Source of the DNA: an uncultured Shinella sp.
Lineage (GTDB): Bacteria; Pseudomonadota; Alphaproteobacteria; Rhizobiales; Rhizobiaceae
Assembly (NCBI GenBank): GCA_946481465.1
Contig: CAMLOC010000032.1
Location: 1 to 12,769 of the forward strand
Length of the DNA: 12,769 nt
Reading direction: 5' to 3'
The notes below the pieces were generated by a model, which was not told where the DNA came from, searched no databases, and saw nothing but the letters and a program-made list of their open reading frames with translations. How positions within the stretch are numbered: the first letter of the stretch is position 1; every line of letters begins with the position of its first letter. Positions 1 to 7,696 of this stretch are shown here, piece after piece. The position numbers and the translations under genes were made by a program.

Positions 1-1190
1 AGAAGATCAACCGCCGTTCTCGCCAGTGCCAGGGTTCCGAAGGCGATGGAGCGCTCGTCCGGCTGATAATCGGAATTGTGCACCTTGTCCGATCGTCCCG
101 GCTGCGAGGAGCCGACGAGCAGCCTGAACGAGGGGACCATTTCCGCGAAAAGCGCAAAATCCTCGCCCCCCATGCTCGGCTCGTAGTCGAAGGCCACGTC
201 GCCGATCTGCGCGTTGATCGCGCGAAGCGTATGCTCAAGCATGCCCGCATCGTTGAAGATGGGAGGGGTGCCGCGCCTGTAGGCGAGTTCGCACCCTGCC
301 CCGAAGCTCAATGCCGTCCCCTCGCACAGCCGGCGCAGGCCGGCCTCCGCCGCATCGCGCGCCTCCGGCTGCCGGCTGCGCACGGTTCCCTTCAGCTCGC
401 AGCGGTCGGGGATGATGTTCCTGGCCTCGCCCGCATGGATCGAGCCGACCGTCACCACGCAGGCATCGAGCGCCCGCACGTTTCGCGACACGATGGTCTG
501 CAACTGGCCGATCAGCTGGCCTGCGATGACGATCGGGTCGATGGCGGCATAGGGGCGGGCCGCATGGCCCCCCTTGCCGAGCACGGTGATGTCGAAGGAA
601 TCGACCGCGGCATTGGCATAGCCGTGCACGATGCCGAACCGGCCAACCGGAATTTCAGGCCGGTTGTGCAGGCTCAGCGCCATGTCGACGCCCTCCATCA
701 CCCCGTCGGCGATCATCTCTTTTGCGCCGCCGATCGCCTCCTCCGCCGGCTGGAAGACGAGGCGGACCTCGCCGGCCAGCCGATCCTCCATGCGCTTCAG
801 CACGGCGCCGACGGCGAGCAGCGTCGCGGTGTGGAGATCGTGGCCGCAGGCATGCATGCGGTTCGGGATCTTGCTTGCATAGGGGAGCCCCGTCTCTTCC
901 TGCATAGGCAGGGCGTCCATGTCCGCGCGGATCAGCAAGGTCGGACCCGGCCTTCCGCCGCGGATATGCCCGACAACGCCGGTGCGGCCGATGCCCGTCC
1001 GGTGTTCGATCCCGAGACCCGCCAGGGTCTCCGCCACGAGGGCGGCCGTCTGGACCTCCTCGAAGGCGATTTCGGGATATTCGTGGATGCGCCGGCGGAT
1101 ATCGATGAAACGCGCCTCGTTCTCCTCGACGATGGCGGCGATCAGCGCCGCCACGTCATTGGCGCCGGAATGGGAAAGGGTCTCGGTCAC
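1..1190 (-). CDS. M20D-family metallo-amidohydrolase (hippurate / N-acyl-amino-acid hydrolase type), 3' end cut by window
   Basis: Last visible gene of the leftward operon; the frame is open for 396 codons and runs off the left edge, close to the family's usual length, so few residues are missing. Enzymes of this family are cytoplasmic and use one or two metal ions to hydrolyse an amide between an acyl group and an amino acid (hippurate, N-acetyl-amino acids, indoleacetyl-amino acids). The expected residues are present: HACGHD at about 113-118, the Glu pair in QPAEE (150-151), His175 in SLHNRPE, the GGEDFA motif (341-346), and a late His in HNSDY (371). The central lid domain follows at about 185-300. 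The start is GTG at 1188-1190, chosen because AGGAGG stands 6 bases upstream. It lies 51 bases after the dppF-like stop. Inferred role: the final amide cleavage of the imported compound. The exact substrate cannot be read from sequence. Confidence 0.93.
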   Translation of the reverse strand, partial: MTETLSHSGANDVAALIAAIVEENEARFIDIRRRIHEYPEIAFEEVQTAALVAETLAGLGIEHRTGIGRTGVVGHIRGGRPGPTLLIRADMDALPMQEETGLPYASKIPNRMHACGHDLHTATLLAVGAVLKRMEDRLAGEVRLVFQPAEEAIGGAKEMIADGVMEGVDMALSLHNRPEIPVGRFGIVHGYANAAVDSFDITVLGKGGHAARPYAAIDPIVIAGQLIGQLQTIVSRNVRALDACVVTVGSIHAGEARNIIPDRCELKGTVRSRQPEARDAAEAGLRRLCEGTALSFGAGCELAYRRGTPPIFNDAGMLEHTLRAINAQIGDVAFDYEPSMGGEDFALFAEMVPSFRLLVGSSQPGRSDKVHNSDYQPDERSIAFGTLALARTAVDL

Positions 1191-1241
1191 GGCCGACCTC
1201 CTGTCTTGCGGATTGAATGGGCGGGACGCGCCGGCGGCCCG

Positions 1242-2243
1242 TCAGCCGTTGAGGTGGCAGGCCGACAGGTGGTTCGGCGCCACTTCCTTGCGGAGCGGAA
1301 CCTCCACCCGGCAACGCTCCATGGCGAACGGGCAGCGGGGATGGAAATGACAGCCCTTCGGCGGATCGAGGGGGCTTGGAAGCTCGCCTTCCACGGCCTT
1401 GAACCGCCGCTTGCCGGTCTCGATGCGGGGAACCTCGGCAAGGAGCGCCTTCGTATAGGGATGGTTGGGACGCCGGAAGACCTCCTCGACGGGCGCCTCC
1501 TCGACGATCCGGCCGAGATACATGATCGCGACCCGGTCGGAGATGTGCTCCACCACGCCGAGATCGTGGCTGACGAAGAGATAGGTCAGGTCCAGCCGGT
1601 CCCGCAGGTCCATGAACAGGTTGATCACCTGGGCCTGGATGGAGACGTCGAGGGCGGCGACGCTTTCGTCGCAGACGAGGAACTTCGGCTGGACGGCCAG
1701 CGCCCGCGCGATGTTGACCCGCTGGCGCTGGCCGCCGGAGAACTGGTGTGGATAGCGCGTCTTCATGGAGGGATCGAACCCGGCCAGCGTCAGGTAGTTG
1801 TCCACATAGGCGGCGCGCTCTCCCGCGCGCGCTAGGCCATGCGTCTTCGGCGCCTCGAAGACCAGCTCCTCGATGGTCATGCGCGGATTGAGGGCGGCCA
1901 TCGGGTTCTGGAAGATCATCTGGGTGGCAAGGCCCGCCTCCTTCTGTTCGGCGGCGGACATCGTCCTGCGGTCGACGCCCTTCCAGAATACGGCGCCATC
2001 GGTCGGCGCGGCGATCCCGGCGATGACGCGGCCGAGGGTCGATTTCCCGCAGCCGCTTTCGCCGACGAGGCCGACGACCTCGCCGCTGCGGATGCTGAGG
2101 CTGACGCCGTCCAGCGCATGAACGACCGGAGCGGGCTTCGCCAGCTTCAGGGCGAGCGCGATCTTCGCGGCAAGGTCCGGCCGGGCGCCGAAGCGCTGCG
2201 TTATCGTCCTGGCCTCGATCAGGGGGGGCTCGGCAACCGTCAT
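1242..2243 (-). CDS. Peptide ABC transporter ATPase, DppF/OppF type
   Basis: Cytoplasmic ATP-binding subunit, 333 aa, one half of the heterodimeric motor of a dipeptide/oligopeptide-type importer. Walker A is GESGCGKST (about 61-69), the signature FSGGQ (168-172), Walker B FLVCDE (188-193) and the switch His is in SHD (about 226). The usual DEP after Walker B reads DES here, a mild variant. The C-terminal oligopeptide-transporter tail starts at HPYTKALL (261) and holds four Cys (298, 304, 311, 329) in the GC-x5-RC-x6-C pattern typical of these subunits; related tails can bind an iron-sulfur cluster. About 25 residues are inserted between the first strand and the VHALDGVS segment, as is common in DppF-like proteins. 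The ATG overlaps the dppD-like stop (ATGA), with GAGGA about nine bases upstream, so translation is probably coupled. Confidence 0.95.
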   Translation of the reverse strand: MTVAEPPLIEARTITQRFGARPDLAAKIALALKLAKPAPVVHALDGVSLSIRSGEVVGLVGESGCGKSTLGRVIAGIAAPTDGAVFWKGVDRRTMSAAEQKEAGLATQMIFQNPMAALNPRMTIEELVFEAPKTHGLARAGERAAYVDNYLTLAGFDPSMKTRYPHQFSGGQRQRVNIARALAVQPKFLVCDESVAALDVSIQAQVINLFMDLRDRLDLTYLFVSHDLGVVEHISDRVAIMYLGRIVEEAPVEEVFRRPNHPYTKALLAEVPRIETGKRRFKAVEGELPSPLDPPKGCHFHPRCPFAMERCRVEVPLRKEVAPNHLSACHLNG

Positions 2244-3220
2244 GATGCGGGTCCTCTCGTCACGGGATGGATGCAGCGGAAGGAGCGGTCGCCCGCAGGG
2301 GTGAGGCCGGGCATGACGCGACAGTCGTCGTCGGCCCGCGCGCAGCGCGTGCGGAAACTGCAGCCCTGCGGCAGGCGGTTGAGGGCCGGCGTCATGCCGT
2401 CGATCTGGCGCAGGCGCTCCCCGCGGTGGTTCTGCGACGGCACGGAGGCGATCAGGCCGGCAGTATAGGGATGGCGGGGATCGTTGAGGACCGCGCCGAC
2501 AGGCCCCGTCTCGACGAGCCGGCCGGCATACATGACGGCGATGTCGTCGGCCAGCCGCGAGACGATGGCGAGATCATGGGTGACCCAGATCACCGCGGTC
2601 CTCGCCTCCTCGGCGAGCTTCTGGAATTCCGCGATGATCTGGCTCTGGATCGTCACGTCGAGCGCCGTCGTCGGCTCGTCGGCGATGATGAGGTCGGGCT
2701 TGTGCAGGAGCGCGATGGCGATGGCCACGCGCTGGCGCATGCCGCCGGAAAACTGGTGGGGATAGGCCGCAAGCCGCTCCTCGGGGCTCGGTATGCCGAC
2801 GAGGCCGAGCGCATCGCGGGCGCGCTGGCGGGCGGTTTCCTTCGGCACGCTCTCATGGGCCAGCACGGCCTCGATCATCTGCGTGCCGACCGACAGGACG
2901 GGGTTGAGTGTCATCGTCGGATCCTGGAACACCATCGCGATCCGCTTGCCGCGCAGGCAGCGCATCTCCTCTTCCGAGCTCCGGCTGATGTCGACGCCGT
3001 CGAAGAGGATCTCGCCCGATGCGATACGGCCGGGCCGCTCCAGCAAGCGGATGATCGAAAAGCCGGTGACCGACTTTCCCGAGCCCGATTCCCCCACCAG
3101 GCCGAGCACACGGCCGCGGTCGAGCGAAAAGGACACGTCGTTGACCGCCTTCGTGCCGGGCTGTCCCCTGCCCCCGCCGAACTCGGTAACCAGATTGCGG
3201 ACCTGCAAGAGCGCCGTCAT
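2240..3220 (-). CDS. Peptide ABC transporter ATPase, DppD/OppD type
   Basis: Second ATPase of the same importer, 326 aa. Walker A is GESGSGKS (about 43-50), the Q-loop is in VFQDP (about 97-101), the signature FSGGMRQRV (about 157-165), Walker B LIIADEPTTALD (about 177-188) and the switch His follows in VTHD (about 216). The C-terminal tail starts at HPYTAGL (about 251) and again has four Cys (GCSF, TRCA, DDCR, FRCI), matching the partner subunit. The ATG overlaps the dppC-like stop by four bases (ATGA), and GAGGA lies about eight bases upstream inside that gene. Both ATPases carry intact ATPase motifs, so both nucleotide sites should be competent. Expected to work with the two permeases encoded just upstream. 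Confidence 0.95.
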   Translation of the reverse strand: MTALLQVRNLVTEFGGGRGQPGTKAVNDVSFSLDRGRVLGLVGESGSGKSVTGFSIIRLLERPGRIASGEILFDGVDISRSSEEEMRCLRGKRIAMVFQDPTMTLNPVLSVGTQMIEAVLAHESVPKETARQRARDALGLVGIPSPEERLAAYPHQFSGGMRQRVAIAIALLHKPDLIIADEPTTALDVTIQSQIIAEFQKLAEEARTAVIWVTHDLAIVSRLADDIAVMYAGRLVETGPVGAVLNDPRHPYTAGLIASVPSQNHRGERLRQIDGMTPALNRLPQGCSFRTRCARADDDCRVMPGLTPAGDRSFRCIHPVTRGPAS

Positions 3221-4122
3221 GATGCGTTCCTCGGATTGAGCACGTCGCGCAGGCGGTCACCGACGAGGTTGATGGCGACGATGGTGACGAGGAGCGCGAT
3301 GCCGGGGAAGAAGCTGATCCAGTAGAGGCCCGTCAGCAGATACTGGTATCCCGTCGAGATCAGCATGCCGAGCGAGGGCTCGGTGACCGAGGCGCCGAGG
3401 CCGAGGAAGGACAGCGTCGCCTCGAGGCCGATGGCGCGCGCCACCTGCATGGTCGCGATAACGATGACGGGGGCGAGACAGTTGGGCAGCAAGTGCCGGA
3501 AGAGGATGCGCCAGCCCGGCAGGCGCAGCATGCGCGCCGCCTCGATATATTCCTTCTCGCGCTCGACGAGGGCGGTCGCGCGGACGGTGCGCGCATAGGT
3601 CGCCCATTCGGCGATGATCAGCGCGATGACGACATTGAGCACTCCCTTGCCGAGGATGGCGAGCATCATCAGCGCCATCAGGATCGTCGGGAACGACAGC
3701 TGCAGGTCGACCAGGCGCATGATCACGGTTTCCGTCCGGCGCCCCATATAGGCGGCGAACAGGCCGGCCGTCGTGCCGATGATGGCCGCGGCGAAGGCGG
3801 AGAGCACGCCGACCAAGAGCGACGTGCGAAGGCCGTAGAGGATGCCGGACAGGATGTCCCGGCCCTGGCTGTCCGTGCCGAGGTGATAGACGAGGCCGGT
3901 CATCGATTCCGACCCCGGCGGCAGGCGCCCGTCCATGATGTCGAGCTGCATCAGGTCATAGGGGTTCTGCGGCGATATCCAGGGCGCCAGGAGCGCCAGG
4001 CAACAGATGAGGAGGAGGGTGACGAAGCCGATCGCCGCCGCCGGCGAGGCGAAGAAATCGGCGAGGTGCTTGGAAAAGCGGCCGGGTTCCGGAAGCGTCT
4101 CTTGCATATCGTGTTCGGCCAT
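3217..4122 (-). CDS. Peptide ABC transporter permease, DppC/OppC type
   Basis: Inner-membrane permease, 301 aa. The N-terminal cytoplasmic part is followed by a first membrane segment at about 30-50 (IGFVTLLLICCLALLAPWI) and an OppC-type PQNPYDL stretch, then a periplasmic region containing HLGTDSQGRDILSG, a family hallmark. Further membrane segments follow at about 100 onward. The EAA loop that docks to the ATPase is EYIEAARMLRLPGWRILFRH (about 191-210). It ends ...VGDRLRDVLNPR, as DppC proteins usually do. The start ATG lies four bases past the dppB-like stop, with GAAGG about ten bases upstream; an in-frame Met five codons later is an alternative. Pairs with the DppB-type permease. Confidence 0.94.
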   Translation of the reverse strand: MAEHDMQETLPEPGRFSKHLADFFASPAAAIGFVTLLLICCLALLAPWISPQNPYDLMQLDIMDGRLPPGSESMTGLVYHLGTDSQGRDILSGILYGLRTSLLVGVLSAFAAAIIGTTAGLFAAYMGRRTETVIMRLVDLQLSFPTILMALMMLAILGKGVLNVVIALIIAEWATYARTVRATALVEREKEYIEAARMLRLPGWRILFRHLLPNCLAPVIVIATMQVARAIGLEATLSFLGLGASVTEPSLGMLISTGYQYLLTGLYWISFFPGIALLVTIVAINLVGDRLRDVLNPRNAS

Positions 4123-4126
4123 GGGT

Positions 4127-5101
4127 CTAAGCCTTCGAATCCAGCCGGACCCGCGGGTCCAGGATGGTGTAACAGACGTCGATGATGAAGTTCAGGACGA
4201 CGAAGAGCAGGACCATCATCATCAGGTAGGCGACGATGACGGGGCGATCGAGGAGGTTGATCGAATCGATGATCAGCTTGCCCATGCCCGGCCAGGCGAA
4301 GATGCTTTCGGTGACCACCGAGAAGGCGATGAGCGAGCCGAATTCGAGGCCGATGATCGTGACGACGGGGATCATCAGGTTCTTGAGCACATGCACGGCG
4401 ATCACCCGCCGCTCGCGCAGGCCCTTCGCCCGGGCGAACTTGATATAGTCCTGGGGCAGGACCTCCTGCACACCGGCGCGCGTCAGCCGCAGGATGAGGG
4501 ACGTCTTGAACAATGCGAGGTTGAAGGCCGGCAGGAGGAGATGCCGCAGCCCCTCCCCCGTCAAGAACGACCATTGCACGCCGAACAGGTCCAGCGTCGG
4601 GCCGCGCCCGTTGGTCGGCAGCCAGCCCAGCTCGACCGAGAAGACCATGATCAGCATCAGGCCCACCCAAAATGTAGGCAGCGAGAAGCCGAGGATCGAG
4701 CCGCTCATGATCAGCTTCGAGGAGACCCGGTTCGGATAGAGCCCGGCATAGAGGCCGAGCGGCAGGCCGAAGACGAGCGCGATTGCCAGCGCCGAGATCG
4801 CCAGTTCGAGCGTCGCCGGCAGGCGCTCCAGGATGAGGCCCATGGCCGGACGGCCATAGACGAAGCTGTTGCCGAAATCGCCGTGCAGCAGGCCTTGCAG
4901 GAACAGGAGATATTGCCGCCAGAGCGGCTGGTCGAGGCCGTAATGGGCGATCACGCGGGCGCGCTCGGCCTGGTTGGCGTCCGGGTTGATCAGGATATCG
5001 ACCGGATTGCCGATGACGTTCACGCCGATGAAGACGATCACCGTCATCGCGACGACGACGAACATCGCCTGTATCAACCGCCTGATTATCGATGTGACCA
5101 T
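4127..5101 (-). CDS. Peptide ABC transporter permease, DppB/OppB type
   Basis: Inner-membrane permease, 324 aa, with the N-terminal membrane segment IIRRLIQAMFVVVAMTVIVFIGV typical of DppB, then the short periplasmic segment with LDQPLWRQYLLFLQGLLHGDFGNSF. The EAA loop is DYIKFARAKGLRERRVIAVH (about 217-236). The C-terminal half has the conserved FAWPGMGKLIIDSI and DRPVIVAYLMMM stretches, and the end is ...CYTILDPRVRL. The start is ATG at 5099-5101 with GGAG six bases upstream. It follows the Ntn-hydrolase stop by 62 bases, so two enzyme genes stand between the binding-protein gene and the permeases, unlike the compact dppABCDF order. Confidence 0.95.
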   Translation of the reverse strand: MVTSIIRRLIQAMFVVVAMTVIVFIGVNVIGNPVDILINPDANQAERARVIAHYGLDQPLWRQYLLFLQGLLHGDFGNSFVYGRPAMGLILERLPATLELAISALAIALVFGLPLGLYAGLYPNRVSSKLIMSGSILGFSLPTFWVGLMLIMVFSVELGWLPTNGRGPTLDLFGVQWSFLTGEGLRHLLLPAFNLALFKTSLILRLTRAGVQEVLPQDYIKFARAKGLRERRVIAVHVLKNLMIPVVTIIGLEFGSLIAFSVVTESIFAWPGMGKLIIDSINLLDRPVIVAYLMMMVLLFVVLNFIIDVCYTILDPRVRLDSKA

Positions 5102-5163
5102 TGCCTGCTCCAGTTTCTACCGCATGGTCCGGCGCCGCGGCGATTGCGCCCGGTCGCGGGGGT

Positions 5164-6774
5164 CTAGGCGACGGAGATCGCCATCCCGTCGCGTTGCGGA
5201 TCGGCCGCGCCCCTGGACACCCCGTCCTCGATCCGGATCGCGTGGACCGCGGCGAATGCGTAGGTCTGGGGGGAGCGCGCCACCTGATAGCCTTCGGCGC
5301 GCAATTCGTCCTCCACCGAATGGCGGATGCGGTTGCAGATGTCGATGGTGTTCGAGACGCCGACGATCCGGGGCGCGACGACCGCCTCGAGCACCGGCAT
5401 GCCGAAGTCGATCATGTTCATGAGGCACTGGGCGACCGCGGGCGCGATATAGCTTCCGCCCGGCGCACCGATCACGATGCTGGGTTCCTCATCCTTGAAG
5501 ACGATGGTCGGGGCGGCGGAACTCGGCCGGCGCTTTCCGGGGGCGATGGAACCGGGCTTTCCCGGAACCGGATTGAAGCGGCTCATGGTGCCATTATACA
5601 TGAAACCGAGGCCGTCGGTGATCGCGCCGGAGGGGCTGCCCAGCGTATGGGTCATGGCGACGGCATTGCCGTCCTTGTCGATCACCGAGATATGGGTCGT
5701 GTCGCGCTGCGACCGGTCGAGGCGCGCGACATTGGCCCTTTCGCCGGCCTTGATCGACGCCGCCAGGGCGACGGCATGGTCGCGCGACAGGAGTTTTTCA
5801 TAGGGCACGTCGACATAGGCGGGGTCGCCCATATGGGCGTCCTTGTCGATCGTCATGCGCTTCATCGCCTCGAACAGGATGCGGATATGTTCGGTGCTGC
5901 CGTGCTGCATCGCGCCGACGTCGAACTGCTCCATGATATGCAGCAGTTCGAGCAGCGGGAAGCCGGAGCCCGGCGGCGGCGAGGTGGCGATGCGGTGCCC
6001 GCGATACTCGCCCCAGACGGGCTTTACCCGCGACAGTTCGTAGCGTGCGAGGTCCTGCCGGTCGATCAGGCCGCCATTGGCCTTGAAATCCCCGGCGATC
6101 TGCTCGGCGATCTCGCCATGGTAGAAGATGTCGGATCCGCCGCTGCGCGCGATCCGCTCGAGCGTCTCGGCCATGTCCGTGTTGACGAGCGTTTCCCCGA
6201 CATTGCGGATGCTGCCGTCCTCGTGGAAATAGACGCGCCGGCCGGTGGCCGAATAGCGCAGCTTCTCGAACGTGTTGGCAAAGCCGTCGTTCGACTGGTC
6301 CTTGGTCCAGTACCAGTGCATGTGGCTGCGGATCATGAAGCCGTCGCGGGCATAGCGGATCGCCGGCGCGATGAGGTCGGCCCAGTCGAAGGTGCCGTAG
6401 TCGCGCAGCGCCGTCTCGTAGCCCTTGAGGGAGCCGGGCGTGCAGACCGCAAGATAGCCGATATCCGAGACATTGCCCTCCAGCACGTAGCCGAAGCCGT
6501 CCCGGCTCTCGTGCTTGATGGCGCCCAGCCACATGTCCGGCGTCGCCTTCAGGGGGGCGCGGGCGTAGAATTCCAGGATGTCGTGCACGCCCTTCTTCGG
6601 CATGTGCACATGCATGGAGCCGAACCCGCCGATGCCCGCCATCTGCGGATCGACGACGCCCTGGACGAAGGCGCAGGCGAGCGCGGCATCGATGGCGTTG
6701 CCGCCGCGCTCCAGGACATGCGCGCCCGCTTCCACCGCCTCGGGCTGCGGCGCGACAATCGTTGCATTTCTCAT
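5164..6774 (-). CDS. Gamma-glutamyltransferase-family Ntn hydrolase, cytoplasmic, with altered substrate pocket
   Basis: A 536-aa member of the GGT family. These enzymes cleave themselves ahead of a Thr, which becomes the nucleophile for attack on an amide. The match runs the full length: ERGGNAIDAALA (22-33), PQMAGIGGFG (43-52), PGSLKGYE (113-120), ARDGF (142-146), the autoprocessing site RD|TTHISVIDKDGN (cut before Thr359), PSSAAPTIV (417-425), APGGS (437-441) and GAADPQRDG near the end. Predicted subunits are 1-358 and 359-536. There is no signal peptide, whereas classic bacterial GGTs are periplasmic. Compared from memory with E. coli GGT, the gamma-glutamyl-binding residues Arg114, Asn411, Gln430 and Asp433 fall at Tyr70, Gly379, Thr396 and Arg399, while the Ser pair (418-419) and Gly pair (439-440) stay. 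An amidase on another substrate is likelier than glutathione hydrolysis. The start ATG overlaps the previous stop (ATGA); the open frame upstream has no good start. Confidence 0.9.
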   Translation of the reverse strand: MRNATIVAPQPEAVEAGAHVLERGGNAIDAALACAFVQGVVDPQMAGIGGFGSMHVHMPKKGVHDILEFYARAPLKATPDMWLGAIKHESRDGFGYVLEGNVSDIGYLAVCTPGSLKGYETALRDYGTFDWADLIAPAIRYARDGFMIRSHMHWYWTKDQSNDGFANTFEKLRYSATGRRVYFHEDGSIRNVGETLVNTDMAETLERIARSGGSDIFYHGEIAEQIAGDFKANGGLIDRQDLARYELSRVKPVWGEYRGHRIATSPPPGSGFPLLELLHIMEQFDVGAMQHGSTEHIRILFEAMKRMTIDKDAHMGDPAYVDVPYEKLLSRDHAVALAASIKAGERANVARLDRSQRDTTHISVIDKDGNAVAMTHTLGSPSGAITDGLGFMYNGTMSRFNPVPGKPGSIAPGKRRPSSAAPTIVFKDEEPSIVIGAPGGSYIAPAVAQCLMNMIDFGMPVLEAVVAPRIVGVSNTIDICNRIRHSVEDELRAEGYQVARSPQTYAFAAVHAIRIEDGVSRGAADPQRDGMAISVA

Positions 6775-7625
6775 CTTGCGCGACGGTCCTTCAATACCTT
6801 TGCGAGGAAGGCCTTGACGTGGCCCAGTACCTTGATCCGGTCGTGGGAGACGCCCGGCACGCGCTCGAAGCTCACGTCGACGCCCGCATCGCGGAACGAT
6901 TTCGCAAGCGCCGCCAGCCGCTCGGGGCGTGTCGCGCCGGCATCGTTGGCGCCTTCCATGTAATACCGGCCGCCCGGCTTGTGGGTGATCTCCCAGGTCT
7001 CGAGATCGGCATCGCCGACGACCATCTGCACCGGCACCTTCGCAAGCTCCTGCGGCCGGAACGGCCGGCCGAAACGGGCCTCCAGGTCGCGGACGCCGAC
7101 CCACCAGTCGCGCGTCGGGTCGAGAAGCGTGACCGAGCCCGGCGCGCCGATCGAGGCGGCCCAGAGCTTTTCGGGATGAAGGATGGCGAAGCGGTGGGTG
7201 AAATGCCCGCCGCCGGAAAAACCGAACATCGCGAAGGTCGACCAGTCCTGGCCGTATTTGGCGGCCATTTCCTCGACCATGGCGAGGACGACCCGGTCAT
7301 AGCGGATATCGCCTTCCTCGATGAACTTGTAGCCCGAGCGCGCGCCGTCGCCGAAGACGCCGACGGGGAAGATCGGGCACAAGATGGCGCAATCGTTGTA
7401 GAGGCCGAATTCGGCAAAACCGTCGCGGAAGTCGATGGCCGAGGTGCGGCCCGTACCGTGCACGGCGACCAGAAGGTCGAGCTTGCGGCCGTCGGCGGCC
7501 GTCGGTGGCACGTAGAGCAGCATGTGAAGGCGCGGGTCGACCTGCGAGGCGAAGATCGCCGTCTGGCCATAGTCATAGATCGCCTTCGCCCGGGCATTGG
7601 CATCGCCCGTTCCGAGTTCCTGCAT
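6771..7625 (-). CDS. Alpha/beta-hydrolase (esterase / PHB-depolymerase-like)
   Basis: A 284-aa single-domain hydrolase without a signal peptide, so probably cytoplasmic. The oxyanion motif is HGTGR (56-60), the nucleophile elbow GFSGGG (Ser137), the likely acid is Asp205 or Asp207 in VGDADLE, and the catalytic His is His261 in GVSHD. The fold resembles polyhydroxybutyrate-depolymerase and dienelactone-hydrolase-like esterases; the substrate is not known. The start is ATG at 7623-7625 because AGGAG stands seven bases upstream; a TTG at 7646 would add seven residues but lacks a site. The gene lies 58 bases after the binding-protein gene and its last codon overlaps the next start. Placed between an importer's binding protein and two amidases, it may remove an ester group from the imported compound (inference). 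Confidence 0.85.
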   Translation of the reverse strand: MQELGTGDANARAKAIYDYGQTAIFASQVDPRLHMLLYVPPTAADGRKLDLLVAVHGTGRTSAIDFRDGFAEFGLYNDCAILCPIFPVGVFGDGARSGYKFIEEGDIRYDRVVLAMVEEMAAKYGQDWSTFAMFGFSGGGHFTHRFAILHPEKLWAASIGAPGSVTLLDPTRDWWVGVRDLEARFGRPFRPQELAKVPVQMVVGDADLETWEITHKPGGRYYMEGANDAGATRPERLAALAKSFRDAGVDVSFERVPGVSHDRIKVLGHVKAFLAKVLKDRRAR

Positions 7626-7675
7626 GGTCGTCTCCTGGAAAATCAAGAATGGGGACCGCCTCGCGCGGCCCCCGG

Positions 7676-7696
7676 GCCCGCCGTCAGTTGGCGGGC
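7676..7696 (-). other. Perfect GC hairpin with the binding-protein stop codon in its loop
   Basis: GCCCGCC and GGCGGGC form a perfect 7-bp stem around a 7-base loop, and the TGA of the binding-protein gene lies within that loop. No run of T follows on the transcribed side, so it is not a classic intrinsic terminator. Because the operon continues, a partial block or a 3' barrier that keeps binding-protein mRNA more abundant than the downstream part is plausible. That role is inferred only. Confidence 0.45.

Noticed and set aside
78..1835. A 585-codon open frame on the plus strand, and similar long plus-strand frames at 2267-3325, 4007-5167, 5101-6963, 6762-7997 and 7597-8622
   Set aside because: They lie opposite genes with clear family motifs. 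Their translations are rich in Arg, Asp, Gly and His with no recognisable domain, as expected from antisense frames in GC-rich DNA.
5164..6774. Naming the gene ggt
   Set aside because: The absent signal peptide and the apparently changed glutamyl-binding residues make the classic enzyme doubtful, so no symbol is given.
6775..7104. N-terminal extension of the Ntn hydrolase by 110 residues
   Set aside because: It overlaps the alpha/beta-hydrolase gene in another frame, has no family similarity, and the ATGA overlap start at 6774 fits the GGT family N-terminus.
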